A stretch of DNA of 54,397 nt, taken from the NCBI GenBank assembly GCA_904393115.1, contig CAJFMX010000017.1, positions 1-54,397 on the forward strand. Reading direction: 5' to 3'. Positions 7,242-16,371 of this stretch are shown here, one piece after another. Position 1 is the first letter of the stretch; the number at the start of each line of letters is the position of its first letter. The notes beneath the pieces were generated by a model. It ran no database searches. It had not been told where the DNA came from and saw nothing but the letters and a program-made list of their open reading frames with translations. Origin of the DNA: an uncultured Clostridia bacterium (GTDB taxonomy: Bacteria > Bacillota > Clostridia > Christensenellales > UBA1750). The translations under genes and the position numbers were made by a program.

Positions 7242-7645
7242 GGGGGCGCGTCAGAGCCCCTGTAGGCCGAGCGTTTGGGCCACAGGCCCAATAAGCCGGC
7301 CGGAACCCCGAACCGCCAGCGGCGGGGCGGGGCGAAGCAGAAGGGGGCGCGTCAGCGCCCCTGCAGGCCGAGCGTTTGGGCCGCAGGCCCAATAAGCCGG
7401 CCGGAACCCCGAACCGCCAGCGGCGGGGCGGGGCGAAGCAGAAGGGGGCGCGTCCGCGCCCCTGTAGGCCGAGCGTTTGGGCCGCAAGCCCAATAAGCCG
7501 GCCGGAACCCCGAACCGCCAGCGGCGGGTCGGGGCGAAGCAGAAGGGGGCGCGTCAGCGCCCCTGCAGGCCGAGCGTTTGGGGCGCAGGCCCAATAAGCC
7601 GGCCGGAACCCCGAACCGCCAGCGGCGGGGCGGGGCGAAGCCGAA
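7242..7645. repeat. Four tandem 101-bp hairpin-rich repeats
   Basis: The units are 7242-7342, 7343-7443, 7444-7544 and 7545-7645, each exactly 101 bp and differing at a few positions. Each has three palindromes: GGGGCGCGTCAGCGCCCC, TTGGGCCGCAGGCCCAA and CCGCCAGCGGCGG. Open frames through the array shift with every unit because 101 is not a multiple of three, so it is not coding. It lies between the ends of two convergent genes. It resembles clustered REP/BIME-type elements in architecture, but I do not recognise the sequence. Flanks at 7194-7241 hold nothing identifiable. Confidence 0.9.
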
Positions 7646-7664
7646 GGGGGCGGGCGATTCTTTG

Positions 7665-8357
7665 TTAGAACCCGTGCGCCAGGGCGTATTCCGTCAGCGC
7701 CTGGCCGATGAGGGCATGTCCCTCGGCATTGGGGTGGATGCCGTCCACGCAGAGGCGGCGCAGGCTGTCCCCTGCGCGCTCGAACGCGCCGCGCACGTCG
7801 ATCAGGTGCGCGTTCACGGTCCGCGCGACCTGGCAGAGGATCTCCGAATACCCCCGGTGCGTGCGGTAGATGCGCTCCACGTCCCCCAGCCACCTCAGGA
7901 CGTTCTCGCCCTTTTCCAGGCCGCGCGTGACCCAGGAAAAGTACCGCTCGGAGTCGATGGGCGGCAGCGTCAGCAGCACGGGGATCAGCCCCGCGCCGCG
8001 CGCGTCGCGCACCATCTGCGCCATGTTCTCCGCGAACTGCTCCGGCAGGACGTGCGGGTCGTGCCGCTCCTTCGGCGTTTCCGAGATGGCGGCCCAATCG
8101 TAATCCACGTCGTTGCCGCCAAAGCTCAGCAGCACCGGGCTGCCGGGCTCTGCGCTCTGCAATCCGTTCTCCAGGGCCAAGCGCCCGCGCTGCGACGTCA
8201 TGCCGAAGCGCGCGTGGTTCTCCATCTCCACGTGCAGCGCCTCCGCCGCGCGGGAAAACCCGCTGCGCTCCCGCAGGCCCACGTACCGCCCGCGCGCGGC
8301 GTCGAACACGATTCCCTTCGCGATGGAATCTCCCCAGACATACACCTTTCGCAGCAT
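7665..8357 (-). CDS. SGNH/GDSL-family hydrolase (esterase/lipase-like)
   Basis: 230 residues, cytosolic (no signal peptide). Block I GDSI has nucleophile S11. Block III GGND is at 80-83. Block V DGIHPN supplies the catalytic pair D205/H208. These make a complete Ser-Asp-His triad with the GGND oxyanion Asn. The substrate is unknown; acyl or acetyl ester hydrolysis is the family role. The ATG at 8357 has GGGGAGA upstream and a strong promoter. Its 3' end abuts the 101-bp repeat array. Confidence 0.85.
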   Translation of the reverse strand: MLRKVYVWGDSIAKGIVFDAARGRYVGLRERSGFSRAAEALHVEMENHARFGMTSQRGRLALENGLQSAEPGSPVLLSFGGNDVDYDWAAISETPKERHDPHVLPEQFAENMAQMVRDARGAGLIPVLLTLPPIDSERYFSWVTRGLEKGENVLRWLGDVERIYRTHRGYSEILCQVARTVNAHLIDVRGAFERAGDSLRRLCVDGIHPNAEGHALIGQALTEYALAHGF

Positions 8358-8391
8358 GCTCTCATCTCCCCATCATCTAGTTTTCAAGATT

Positions 8392-8420
8392 AGATTATCT
8401 CTTTTGCGTGCCGTTGTCAA
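8392..8420 (-). promoter_or_regulatory. Promoter of the SGNH hydrolase gene
   Basis: Minus-strand TTGACA (8415-8420), 17 bp, TAATCT (8392-8397). The -35 is perfect. It is back to back with the DUF1836 promoter. Confidence 0.75.
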
Positions 8421-8437
8421 GTGTTTTTTCTTCGCAC

Positions 8438-8466
8438 TTGTCCCGGACTCCTTTTTATGTTACACT
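8438..8466 (+). promoter_or_regulatory. Promoter of the DUF1836 gene
   Basis: Plus-strand TTGTCC (8438-8443), 17 bp, TACACT (8461-8466), about 38 bp before the proposed TTG start. Confidence 0.6.
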
Positions 8467-8503
8467 GTTCTTCAGAGGAGTATGCAGAGAGGAGCTGAAC
8501 CGT

Positions 8504-9046
8504 TTGCAGCAGGAGGATTTGCGGCCCTGGGCCGAACAAGTGCAAACCTATCACATGCCGCGCTACGACGAACTTCCGGCGATCGACCTGTACATGGACC
8601 AGGTGGTCGCCATTCTCGAGGACTGCCTGCGCCTTTTCCTTCGCGACGCGCAGGAGAAGCGCATCACGCCCGCCATGATCAACAACTACGTCAAGCTCAA
8701 GGTGCTGCCCCCGCCCGTCAAGAAGCGGTACACGCGGGACCACCTCTGCCAGCTCATCCTGATCTGCCTGCTCAAGCAGGTGCTCTCCCTGCCGGAGATC
8801 CAGCGCCTGATCGCCGCGCAGCTCGAGACGCGGGACGTGCGCGCCATGTACGACGGCTTCTGCGCCATGCAGGAGCGCGCGGTCATTTCGGCCCTGGAGC
8901 GCGCCGCGGCGCAGGCGGGCGGGGATCGCTCCGACATGGCGCTGCGCGTCGCCGCGGAGGCCAACGTGGGCAAGATGATCGCCGAAAAGATCATGGACGT
9001 CCACTTCCCCGCTCCCTCGCGCGAGAAAAAGCGCGAAAAAGAATAG
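8504..9046 (+). CDS. DUF1836 domain protein, putative regulator
   Basis: 180 residues. The core (EKRITPAMINNYVKLKVLPPP, then KKRYTRDHLCQLILICLLKQVLSLPEIQRLI) is the DUF1836 signature, a MerR-like helix-turn-helix module found in Clostridia and Bacilli. Its role is unknown. The proposed start is TTG at 8504: AGAGGAG lies 8-10 nt upstream and the homologous region begins soon after. An upstream in-frame extension to 8408 crosses the promoter and is rejected. It ends at a hairpin terminator whose loop carries the next gene's -35 box. Confidence 0.75.
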   Translation: MQQEDLRPWAEQVQTYHMPRYDELPAIDLYMDQVVAILEDCLRLFLRDAQEKRITPAMINNYVKLKVLPPPVKKRYTRDHLCQLILICLLKQVLSLPEIQRLIAAQLETRDVRAMYDGFCAMQERAVISALERAAAQAGGDRSDMALRVAAEANVGKMIAEKIMDVHFPAPSREKKREKE

Positions 9047-9056
9047 ACGGTTTCCG

Positions 9057-9090
9057 AAGAAGGCCCCCTTGACAGGGGGCCTTCTTGTGT
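9057..9090 (+). terminator. Terminator of the DUF1836 gene, overlapping the next promoter
   Basis: AAGAAGGCCCCC (9057-9068) and GGGGGCCTTCTT (9075-9086) form a perfect 12-bp stem. The 6-nt loop TTGACA is the -35 box of the GntR operon. The tail GTGTCTAT is poor in T, so termination may be modest. Confidence 0.7.
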
Positions 9091-9097
9091 CTATAAT
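9069..9097 (+). promoter_or_regulatory. Full-consensus sigma-A promoter of the GntR-ABC operon
   Basis: TTGACA (9069-9074), 17 bp, TATAAT (9092-9097): a perfect 12 of 12 match with ideal spacing. Such a promoter is expected to need repression, consistent with the GntR-type repressor it transcribes and the palindrome at 9103-9117. Confidence 0.9.
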
Positions 9098-9102
9098 GTG
9101 CT

Positions 9103-9117
9103 TGTACGATAAGTACA
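9103..9117. promoter_or_regulatory. Probable GntR/YtrA operator
   Basis: TGTAC (9103-9107), GATAA, GTACA (9113-9117) make a 5-5-5 palindrome over the expected transcription start. Its position suits autorepression by the GntR protein encoded 24 bp downstream. Confidence 0.6.
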
Positions 9118-9140
9118 CTAAATGACAAAGGAGGGACCGC

Positions 9141-9518
9141 ATGGAGATCCTCATCAGCACCAGCACGAGCAAGCCCATCTACGAGCAGATCACCTCGCAG
9201 ATCAAGGCGCAGATCATGAGCGGCGCCCTGCAGCCGGGGGAGGCGCTCCCCTCCATGCGCGCGCTGGCCAAGTCCATCCACGTCAGCGTCATCACAGTGC
9301 AAAAGGCCTACGAGGACCTGCAAAGGGACGGCTTCATCGAAACGACGGTGGGGCGCGGGACCTTTGTCGCCCCGCTGAACCGCGACTTTTACCAGGAGGA
9401 GCAGCAGCGCCAGGCGGAGGAGCACCTGCTGCGCGCAGCGGACATCGGCCGCACGAGCGGGATTCCGCTGGAGACGCTCCTCAAAATTCTGACGATGTTC
9501 TATCAGGAAGGAGAATGA
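9141..9518 (+). CDS. GntR-family (YtrA-subfamily) transcriptional repressor
   Basis: 125 residues, the short length typical of YtrA-type regulators that have only a winged helix and a small dimerisation tail. Winged-helix features are PIYEQITSQIKAQI, PGEALPSMRALAKSIHVSVITVQKAYEDL and GRGTFVA. It is first in an operon with an ABC exporter, a CPBP protease and a zinc-ribbon protein. The start has AAAGGAGG. YtrA-type repressors usually control their own ABC operon in response to cell-wall antibiotics or bacteriocins; the inducer here is unknown. Confidence 0.9.
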   Translation: MEILISTSTSKPIYEQITSQIKAQIMSGALQPGEALPSMRALAKSIHVSVITVQKAYEDLQRDGFIETTVGRGTFVAPLNRDFYQEEQQRQAEEHLLRAADIGRTSGIPLETLLKILTMFYQEGE

Positions 9519-9520
9519 CC

Positions 9521-10381
9521 ATGGAAGCCATCTTGCAGGTGGAGCACCTGACAAAGCGCTACCCGGACTTTACGCTGGACGACGTCTCCTTCTCCCTGCC
9601 CAAGGGGGAGGTCATGGGCCTGATCGGCGAAAACGGCGCGGGAAAGAGCACCACCATCCACGCCTTGCTCGACCTCATCCGCCGGGACGCGGGGAATGTG
9701 ACCTTCTGGGGGCAGGCGCTTTCCGCCTCCAAGCCGCTGCGGGAGGACATCGGCGTGGTGCTGGACGGCGTGAACTTCTACGAGACGCTGACGCCCGAGC
9801 AGGTGGGCAAGGTCTGCCGCGCGGCGTACCGCCAGTGGGACGGCGATCTGTACCGCAGCTACCTTGCGCGCTTTGCCCTGCCCCCGCGCAAGGAGATCAA
9901 GGCGCTCTCCAAGGGGATGCGCATGAAGCTGCTGATCGCCGCGGCCCTCTCCCACCGGCCCAAGCTCCTGATCCTGGACGAGGCGACCAGCGGCCTGGAC
10001 CCCGTCATGCGGGACGAGATGCTGGAGGTGTTCTGGGACTTTGTGCAGGACGAAGAGCACTCGATCCTGATGTCCTCGCACATCACGACGGACCTGGAGC
10101 GGATCGCGGACCGCATCACCTTTCTGCACCGGGGCAAGCTCCTCTTCTGCAAGCCCAAGGACGAGCTGCTCGACCGGTACGGCATCCTGCGCTGCGGCGC
10201 GGCGGACTTTGCCAAGATCGACAAGGCGGACATCCTCGCCTGCCGGCGCGAGGACTACCAGTGGAGCGTGCTGGTCGCGGACAAGGAGGCGGCGCGGCGG
10301 AAGTACCGGCCGCAGGTGCTGGACGACGCCACGATCGACGACATCCTCCTGCTCTATGTGAAAGGGGAGCAAAATCGATGA
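9521..10381 (+). CDS. ABC transporter ATP-binding protein
   Basis: 286 residues. Walker A GENGAGKST at 36-44, a signature variant LSKGMRMK, Walker B LLILDEATSGLD and the H-loop SSHIT are all present, so the ATPase looks active. The LSKG signature is common in YtrB/EcsA-like exporter ATPases. The ATG at 9521 has AAGGAG 7 nt upstream; another in-frame ATG at 9515 overlaps the gntR stop but is too close to the Shine-Dalgarno. It powers the membrane protein encoded next, with which it overlaps by 4 bp. Confidence 0.9.
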   Translation: MEAILQVEHLTKRYPDFTLDDVSFSLPKGEVMGLIGENGAGKSTTIHALLDLIRRDAGNVTFWGQALSASKPLREDIGVVLDGVNFYETLTPEQVGKVCRAAYRQWDGDLYRSYLARFALPPRKEIKALSKGMRMKLLIAAALSHRPKLLILDEATSGLDPVMRDEMLEVFWDFVQDEEHSILMSSHITTDLERIADRITFLHRGKLLFCKPKDELLDRYGILRCGAADFAKIDKADILACRREDYQWSVLVADKEAARRKYRPQVLDDATIDDILLLYVKGEQNR

Positions 10382-11019
10382 AAAGCCTGGTTCTCAAAGA
10401 TCTGTTCAACATCGCGCACAACGCAAAGTCCATGGCGATCATCCTGCTGCTGTTCGCGGCGATCTTCATCCCGTCCTCCGGCGCGGAGGGGTACCTCTTC
10501 ATCAGCGCGATCCTGTGCAGCATGATGATCGTGACCACCTTTGCCTTTGACGACGCGTGCAAGTGGCCGCGCTACGCGCTCACCATGCCCCTGAGCAAGC
10601 GCGACCTGGTCCGCGGAAAGTTCGCGGTGCTCGCCATCTTCTGCACGGTGGGGACGGTGCTCGGCCTGCTCCTCGGCGCGGTGGGCGGGCTGCTGGCGCG
10701 CAAGGTTTCGCTGGAGGCCCTCCCCTCGCTCTGCTTCCTCGCGCTGCCCGCCTGGGGCTTCGCCATGCTGCTGGGGAGCCTGTCCATCCCGCTGGTCTTC
10801 CGCTTTGGTTCCGAGCGCGGGCGCATCCTGCTGATCCTGTCGTTCATCGTTCCCGCGGGGCTGTTCCTCGGGGCGCACCGGCTCCTGCTCCTGCTGGGCA
10901 TCGAATTGACCGGCCAGGTCGTGCTCGCGCTGCTGGGGGTTCTTCCCCTGTTCGCGCTGCTCTTCGGGCTGCTCATGGAACAGGTCAGCGTGCGCGTGTT
11001 CTCCCGCCAGGAGGTGTAG
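10378..11019 (+). CDS. ABC-2 type permease subunit
   Basis: 213 residues with about six hydrophobic segments. The segment DDACKWPRYALTMPLSKRDLVRGKF before the second membrane pair is characteristic of the small ABC-2 permeases paired with YtrA regulators. The ATG overlaps the ATPase stop (ATGA), indicating translational coupling. The substrate is unknown; relatives are exporters linked to peptide-antibiotic stress. Confidence 0.85.
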   Translation: MKSLVLKDLFNIAHNAKSMAIILLLFAAIFIPSSGAEGYLFISAILCSMMIVTTFAFDDACKWPRYALTMPLSKRDLVRGKFAVLAIFCTVGTVLGLLLGAVGGLLARKVSLEALPSLCFLALPAWGFAMLLGSLSIPLVFRFGSERGRILLILSFIVPAGLFLGAHRLLLLLGIELTGQVVLALLGVLPLFALLFGLLMEQVSVRVFSRQEV

Positions 11020-11022
11020 CGC

Positions 11023-11898
11023 ATGACGAACGCTTCGGAAAAGCGGGCGCCGCTGGGAACCCTGCGCGCGCTCCTCTCCATCCTCCTCGCGATCGCGGTG
11101 CTCGTCGCGGCGCAGACGCTGGCGCTCCTGCTGGGTGAAATTCTGCTCGGCGCCGGCGTCCCCGGCCCGGCGTGCAATGTCCTGACCGCCGTGCTCTATG
11201 TATTGTTCGCCCTGGGCGGCGCGGCGCTGCTGTGCAGGTTCGTGCTCCATCTTCCCCTGACAGCGCTGCGGATCGGCCGGCTCCGGATTCGCCCGGTCTG
11301 GGCCCTTGCGGCCTTTGCGCTGCCGGCGCTCGTGCTCGCCGGCGCGATCCTGGCCGGCGGGCGCTGGGAGGTCCATCGCTTTGACGCGCAGACCGTGTGG
11401 CTCACGGTGACGGGCGGCGTGTTCTACTACGGGCTCGCGGCGGGGATCGTCGAAGAGGTGATCTTCCGCGGGGTGATTCTGGGATGCCTGGAGCGGCGCT
11501 GGAACCGGGAGATCGCCGTGCTCGTCCCCTCCGTGCTCTTCGGCCTGGTGCACCGGATCGGCGCGTCCCTGGACCTGCCCAGCACCGTGCAGCTCCTCGT
11601 GGCGGGGACGATCGTGGGCATCCTCTTTTCCCTGATCGCGTGCGAGAGCGGTTCCATCTGGAACAGCGCGCTCGTGCACGGCGTCTGGAACGCCGCCCTC
11701 CTCGGCGGCATCCTCCACATCGGGAGCGCGGCGGACAGCGCCTCGATGTACAACTTCGTCCTGACGGACGCCCCGTTCCTGCTCTCCGGCGGGGACTTTG
11801 GGATCGAGGCCTCCGTGCTCGCCATCGCGCCCTACCTGCTGGGCATCCTGCTGGCCGCCGTTCTGCTCCATCGGAAGAACAAGGAGGGGATTGCATGA
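11023..11898 (+). CDS. CPBP-family intramembrane metalloprotease (Abi-like)
   Basis: 291 residues, about eight membrane segments. The three CPBP motifs are intact: EEVIFRG with E144, E145 and R149; FGLVH with H177; and LVHGVWN. Members cleave membrane proteins or give self-immunity to bacteriocins. It begins 3 bp after the permease stop and overlaps the zinc-ribbon gene by 4 bp, so it belongs to the GntR-controlled operon. The role in immunity or envelope stress is inferred from context. Confidence 0.88.
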   Translation: MTNASEKRAPLGTLRALLSILLAIAVLVAAQTLALLLGEILLGAGVPGPACNVLTAVLYVLFALGGAALLCRFVLHLPLTALRIGRLRIRPVWALAAFALPALVLAGAILAGGRWEVHRFDAQTVWLTVTGGVFYYGLAAGIVEEVIFRGVILGCLERRWNREIAVLVPSVLFGLVHRIGASLDLPSTVQLLVAGTIVGILFSLIACESGSIWNSALVHGVWNAALLGGILHIGSAADSASMYNFVLTDAPFLLSGGDFGIEASVLAIAPYLLGILLAAVLLHRKNKEGIA

Positions 11899-12116
11899 AG
11901 AACACCGCGCGCTGCCCCAAGTGCGGGTCGCACAACCTCGTGCGCGTTCCGGACGACGCGCACCGGTACCTGGGCAACAGCATCTCCATCACCAAGGTGG
12001 TCTGGGTCACGCGGGTGCCCGTGGCGCGCTACGTCTGCTGCGACTGCGGCTATGTGGAGGACTGGGTCGAGACGCAAAAGGACCTGGAGACCCTGCGGCG
12101 CGAGTATTCCCGATGA
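11895..12116 (+). CDS. Small zinc-ribbon protein
   Basis: 73 residues. Two CxxC pairs, C7-C10 (CPKCGSHNL) and C48-C51 (CCDCGYVEDW), can form a zinc ribbon. It resembles small nucleic-acid-binding or adaptor ribbons; no function is known. It overlaps the CPBP gene through ATGA and has AAGGAGGGG upstream. It is the last gene of the operon, ending 4 bp before a terminator. Confidence 0.8.
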   Translation: MKNTARCPKCGSHNLVRVPDDAHRYLGNSISITKVVWVTRVPVARYVCCDCGYVEDWVETQKDLETLRREYSR

Positions 12117-12120
12117 ACGC

Positions 12121-12157
12121 AAGAAAGCCGCCGGCGCTGCCGGCGGCTTTCTTTGCT
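12121..12157. terminator. Bidirectional terminator between the GntR-ABC operon and rho
   Basis: A perfect 15-bp stem AAGAAAGCCGCCGGC (12121-12135) / GCCGGCGGCTTTCTT (12139-12153) with a GCT loop serves two convergent units. Confidence 0.88.
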
Positions 12158-12162
12158 GGGGG

Positions 12163-13719
<1,557 letters not shown>

Positions 13720-13745
13720 TGAGATTCTCCCTTCTGAGCGATGTG

Positions 13746-13847
13746 AAAAAAAGAAATGCAATGCAGCCGTCCCAAAGAGATGGGCGCCGGTTTATTGTAT
13801 GCGCTCCCGCTGGGGATTTATACCGGGAGCACCGGCAAAGGGACGGC
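13746..13847 (-). other. Structured leader or terminator upstream of rho
   Basis: On the minus strand GCCGTCCC (13840-13847) pairs with GGGACGGC (13766-13773). It encloses a second stem, GCTCCCG (13824-13830) with CGGGAGC (13803-13809), and CCGG/CCGG contacts. A T-rich run follows at 13746-13756 after about 10 nt. It may terminate the upstream methylase gene or be an autoregulatory rho leader. I see no clear promoter inside it. Confidence 0.45.
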
Positions 13848-13854
13848 CGGTCTG

Positions 13855-14880
13855 TCAGGATTCCTTGCCGGGCCAGCGCGCCACGGCGATGTCGCGGGTG
13901 ATGGCCTGCTCCACCCAGTGCGCCATGTGGTCGTAGGGTCCGCCGGTCAGCGGCACAAAGCCGGCCCGCTCCAGCATCTGCCGCGCCTGCTCCAGGGGCA
14001 GGGTGTTGGCGTTGAAGGAGAGCGCGACCGCCGCGCCCGGCAGCAGGACCTTCTGCCACGCGCGCAGGGCGCGGGCCATGAGCTTGTCCAGGGCGACCTT
14101 GCTCTGGCCGTCCCGGCTCTCGTGCTGCACGCCGTAGGGCAGGTCGCACGCGAGCGCGTGGAAGGTGCGCCCCTTGTAGAACCGGTCGGTGAGCAGGGTG
14201 TCGCCCAGGGTCAGGGTGAGCGTGCGCGGATCTTCGCGGAAGCGCTCGGCGTTTTCGGCCAGGGTAAAGCGCGTGCGCGTGCCCACGCTCTTGCCGTCCG
14301 CCGTCATGGAGGAGGACTCCACGCGGTGCTTCAGGCGGTTGTGCTCGCAGTATTTCTTGAGGAACTTGCGCACCTCCGCCACGTCCGTCTTGTCGATCTC
14401 CACGCCGCTGGCGTCGTAGTCGCGGCGCAGCGCCTCAAACAGCGTGGTCCCGCGGCCGCACATGGGGTCCAGCACCTGCAGCGGACGGTCGAACCACTTG
14501 GCGTATTCCGAGGAAAAGACCGCCAGGTTCACCAGCATCCCGGTGAACATCTCGTTCGTCTTTCCCTTGTACTTGAGCACGCCGGATAGGTCCCCGCCAA
14601 AGCGGAGCTGCCCGCCGGGCTGCAGGGGCACGAGCGCCTCCCCCTGCACGGCAAAGACCGCGTATGCGCACGAGAGGCGGGACAGCAGCCTGCGCAGCCG
14701 GTCGTCCACCTCCGCAACGTCAAAGGCGCAGAACTCGATGCCCTGCATCTCCAGTGTGCGCACCTCGATCCGCTCGTCGAACGTGTGCAGCAGGATCTCC
14801 ATCTCCGCAGCGGCGAGCCGCTTCATCGATTCAAAATAGCGAACGTTGGCGTGCGGCCACAACAGCACCGCAATGGTCAT
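13855..14880 (-). CDS. Putative RNA methyltransferase (PF01170/Trm11-like)
   Basis: 341 residues. The SAM-binding motif I LDPMCGRGTTLFEA lies at 137-150, and a DLPYG catalytic motif, the (N/D)PPY equivalent, lies near 232. The upstream part is divergent and could be a substrate-binding domain; I cannot identify THUMP with confidence. Such enzymes methylate guanine N2 or similar positions in tRNA or rRNA; DNA methylation cannot be excluded. The ATG at 14880 (MTIAVLLWPH) has GGGGGA upstream. The frame extends 35 codons further across the promoter, and that extension is rejected. Confidence 0.78.
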   Translation of the reverse strand: MTIAVLLWPHANVRYFESMKRLAAAEMEILLHTFDERIEVRTLEMQGIEFCAFDVAEVDDRLRRLLSRLSCAYAVFAVQGEALVPLQPGGQLRFGGDLSGVLKYKGKTNEMFTGMLVNLAVFSSEYAKWFDRPLQVLDPMCGRGTTLFEALRRDYDASGVEIDKTDVAEVRKFLKKYCEHNRLKHRVESSSMTADGKSVGTRTRFTLAENAERFREDPRTLTLTLGDTLLTDRFYKGRTFHALACDLPYGVQHESRDGQSKVALDKLMARALRAWQKVLLPGAAVALSFNANTLPLEQARQMLERAGFVPLTGGPYDHMAHWVEQAITRDIAVARWPGKES

Positions 14881-14926
14881 CGCTTCATTCCCCCAAGAAA
14901 AACATGGATGTTGAGTACACACAATC

Positions 14927-14956
14927 AGTATAGCACAGCGCAAAATCGGTCGGCAA
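14927..14956 (-). promoter_or_regulatory. Promoter of the methyltransferase gene
   Basis: Minus-strand TTGCCG (14951-14956), 18 bp, TATACT (14927-14932). Confidence 0.55.
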
Positions 14957-14998
14957 GGTTGATTCATGTTAAAGTTTGCATACAAAATGGAAAGAATG

Positions 14999-15032
14999 CA
15001 AAAAGGGGAAGGCGGATTCCTCCGCCTCCCCC
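14999..15032 (-). terminator. Terminator of the htrA unit
   Basis: Minus-strand GGGGGAGGCGGA (15021-15032) pairs with TCCGCCTTCCCC (15005-15016) around GGAA, followed by TTTTT (G-T wobble and one mismatch allowed). It ends the long minus-strand block starting at 23290. Confidence 0.82.
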
Positions 15033-15045
15033 GAAGGGTCTTTGT

Positions 15046-16371
15046 TTATTCCCGCGTGCCGCTCTCCTCGACCTCGGCCAGGGTGACCTGCAGGTCCAGC
15101 GTCTCGCCGCTGCGCAGGACCGTGATGGTCACGGTGTCGCCCACGTCGTGCGAGTACAGCACGGACTGAAGGCTGCTGAAGGACGTGACCTGCTGGCCGT
15201 CGATGGCGGTGATGATGTCCATCTGCTTCATGCCGGCCGCTTCCGCGGGCGAGCCCTCGTTGACGGAGACGACCAGGATGCCGGGGTCCATGTTGGAGAA
15301 GTGGACTTCCTGGCCGGTGATGCCCAGGCCCGGACGGGTGATCTTGCCGGTGGCGATCAGCTCTTCCACGATGTCCTTGACGTCGTTGATCGGGATGGCA
15401 AAGCCGATGCCCTCGATGGTGGAGCCGGAAGAGGTGGAGCCGGAGGTCTTGCGGGAATTGATGCCGATGACCTCGCCGTTGACGTTCAGCAGCGCGCCGC
15501 CGGAGTTGCCCGCGTTGATGGCCGCGTCGGTCTGGATCATGCTCAGGTAGGCGCCGTCCACCTCCAGGGTACGGTTGGCGTAGCTGATGATGCCGTAGGT
15601 CGTGGTGCCGCTGAGCTCATCGCCCAGAGGAGAGCCGATGGCGATGGCGAACTCGCCCGTGCGGACCTGATCGGAGTCGCCCAGGGTCGCCGGGGAGAGG
15701 TCCGTGCGGTCCACCTTCAGCAGGGCGATGTCCTGCAGCTCGTCGCCGCCGATGACCTCGGCCTCGATCTCCTCGCCGCTGTGCAGCACGACCGTGACGC
15801 GGGACGCGCCCTCGATGACGTGGTAGTTGGTGATGATGTAGCCGTCTGCGGAGTAGATGACGCCGGAGCCGGAGCCCGCCAGCTGCTCAACGGTCTGGGG
15901 TTCGCTGTCCCCGCCGCCGTAGTAGGGGAAGTAGAACCCGCCGAAATACCCGCCGTAGTTGCCGCCGGTGGTGACGGTCTGATAGTTGTGGATGCCGACC
16001 ACGCTGTCCTGCACGGACGCCACAACGTCCGCAATCTGGTCGGAGAGGGCCGCAAGCGACGTGGTCGCCCCGCCGGAAACGGCCTGCGCCTGCTGGGTGG
16101 GCGCGGGGGTCGCGGTGGCCTCCGGCGTGGCGGTGACCTCGCTGCCGAGCTGCGCCTGCTGGCTGTTCATGCCCTGTACAATGACGACGCCGAGCAGGCC
16201 GCCCAGGATCAACATCACCAGCGCAATGGAAACAATCACAACGGCATTGCTGCGGCGGCCATTGCGGTTTCCTCCGCCGGAAAAATCATTGGGGTTGTTC
16301 GGATTGTTCGGATTGTTTGGATAGCCATTGTAGTTGGAATAATTGGTATTATTGTCATGGAAATTGCTCAT
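15046..16371 (-). CDS. Membrane-anchored HtrA-like serine protease with PDZ domain
   Basis: 441 residues. The N-terminal cytoplasmic tail is Asn/Pro-rich (NNP repeats at 19-28), followed by a membrane helix at 42-67 and a threonine/alanine/proline linker. The S1C protease domain has H184 (TNYHVIEGA), D214 (DIALLKVD) and S290 (GNSGGALLN). One C-terminal PDZ domain spans about 345-435. It degrades misfolded proteins on the outer face of the membrane. The start has AGGAGG. It follows the histidine kinase gene by 100 bp and may be part of that stress unit, like CssRS-HtrA, though this is inferred from order alone. Confidence 0.93.
   Translation of the reverse strand: MSNFHDNNTNYSNYNGYPNNPNNPNNPNDFSGGGNRNGRRSNAVVIVSIALVMLILGGLLGVVIVQGMNSQQAQLGSEVTATPEATATPAPTQQAQAVSGGATTSLAALSDQIADVVASVQDSVVGIHNYQTVTTGGNYGGYFGGFYFPYYGGGDSEPQTVEQLAGSGSGVIYSADGYIITNYHVIEGASRVTVVLHSGEEIEAEVIGGDELQDIALLKVDRTDLSPATLGDSDQVRTGEFAIAIGSPLGDELSGTTTYGIISYANRTLEVDGAYLSMIQTDAAINAGNSGGALLNVNGEVIGINSRKTSGSTSSGSTIEGIGFAIPINDVKDIVEELIATGKITRPGLGITGQEVHFSNMDPGILVVSVNEGSPAEAAGMKQMDIITAIDGQQVTSFSSLQSVLYSHDVGDTVTITVLRSGETLDLQVTLAEVEESGTRE

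Noticed and set aside
7242..7645. CRISPR array
   Set aside because: Units are 101 bp with no unique spacers; the whole unit repeats and is hairpin-rich. No cas genes are present.
7251..7668. Short repeated proteins encoded in the 101-bp array
   Set aside because: The unit length is not a multiple of three, frames shift each unit, and no ribosome-binding sites precede the starts.
5011..8097. Open frame of over 1000 codons on the minus strand opposite the GH78 gene and the repeat array
   Set aside because: It is the antisense of clear genes and runs through the repeats with low-complexity Arg/Ala/Pro/Gly content. It is a by-product of high G+C.
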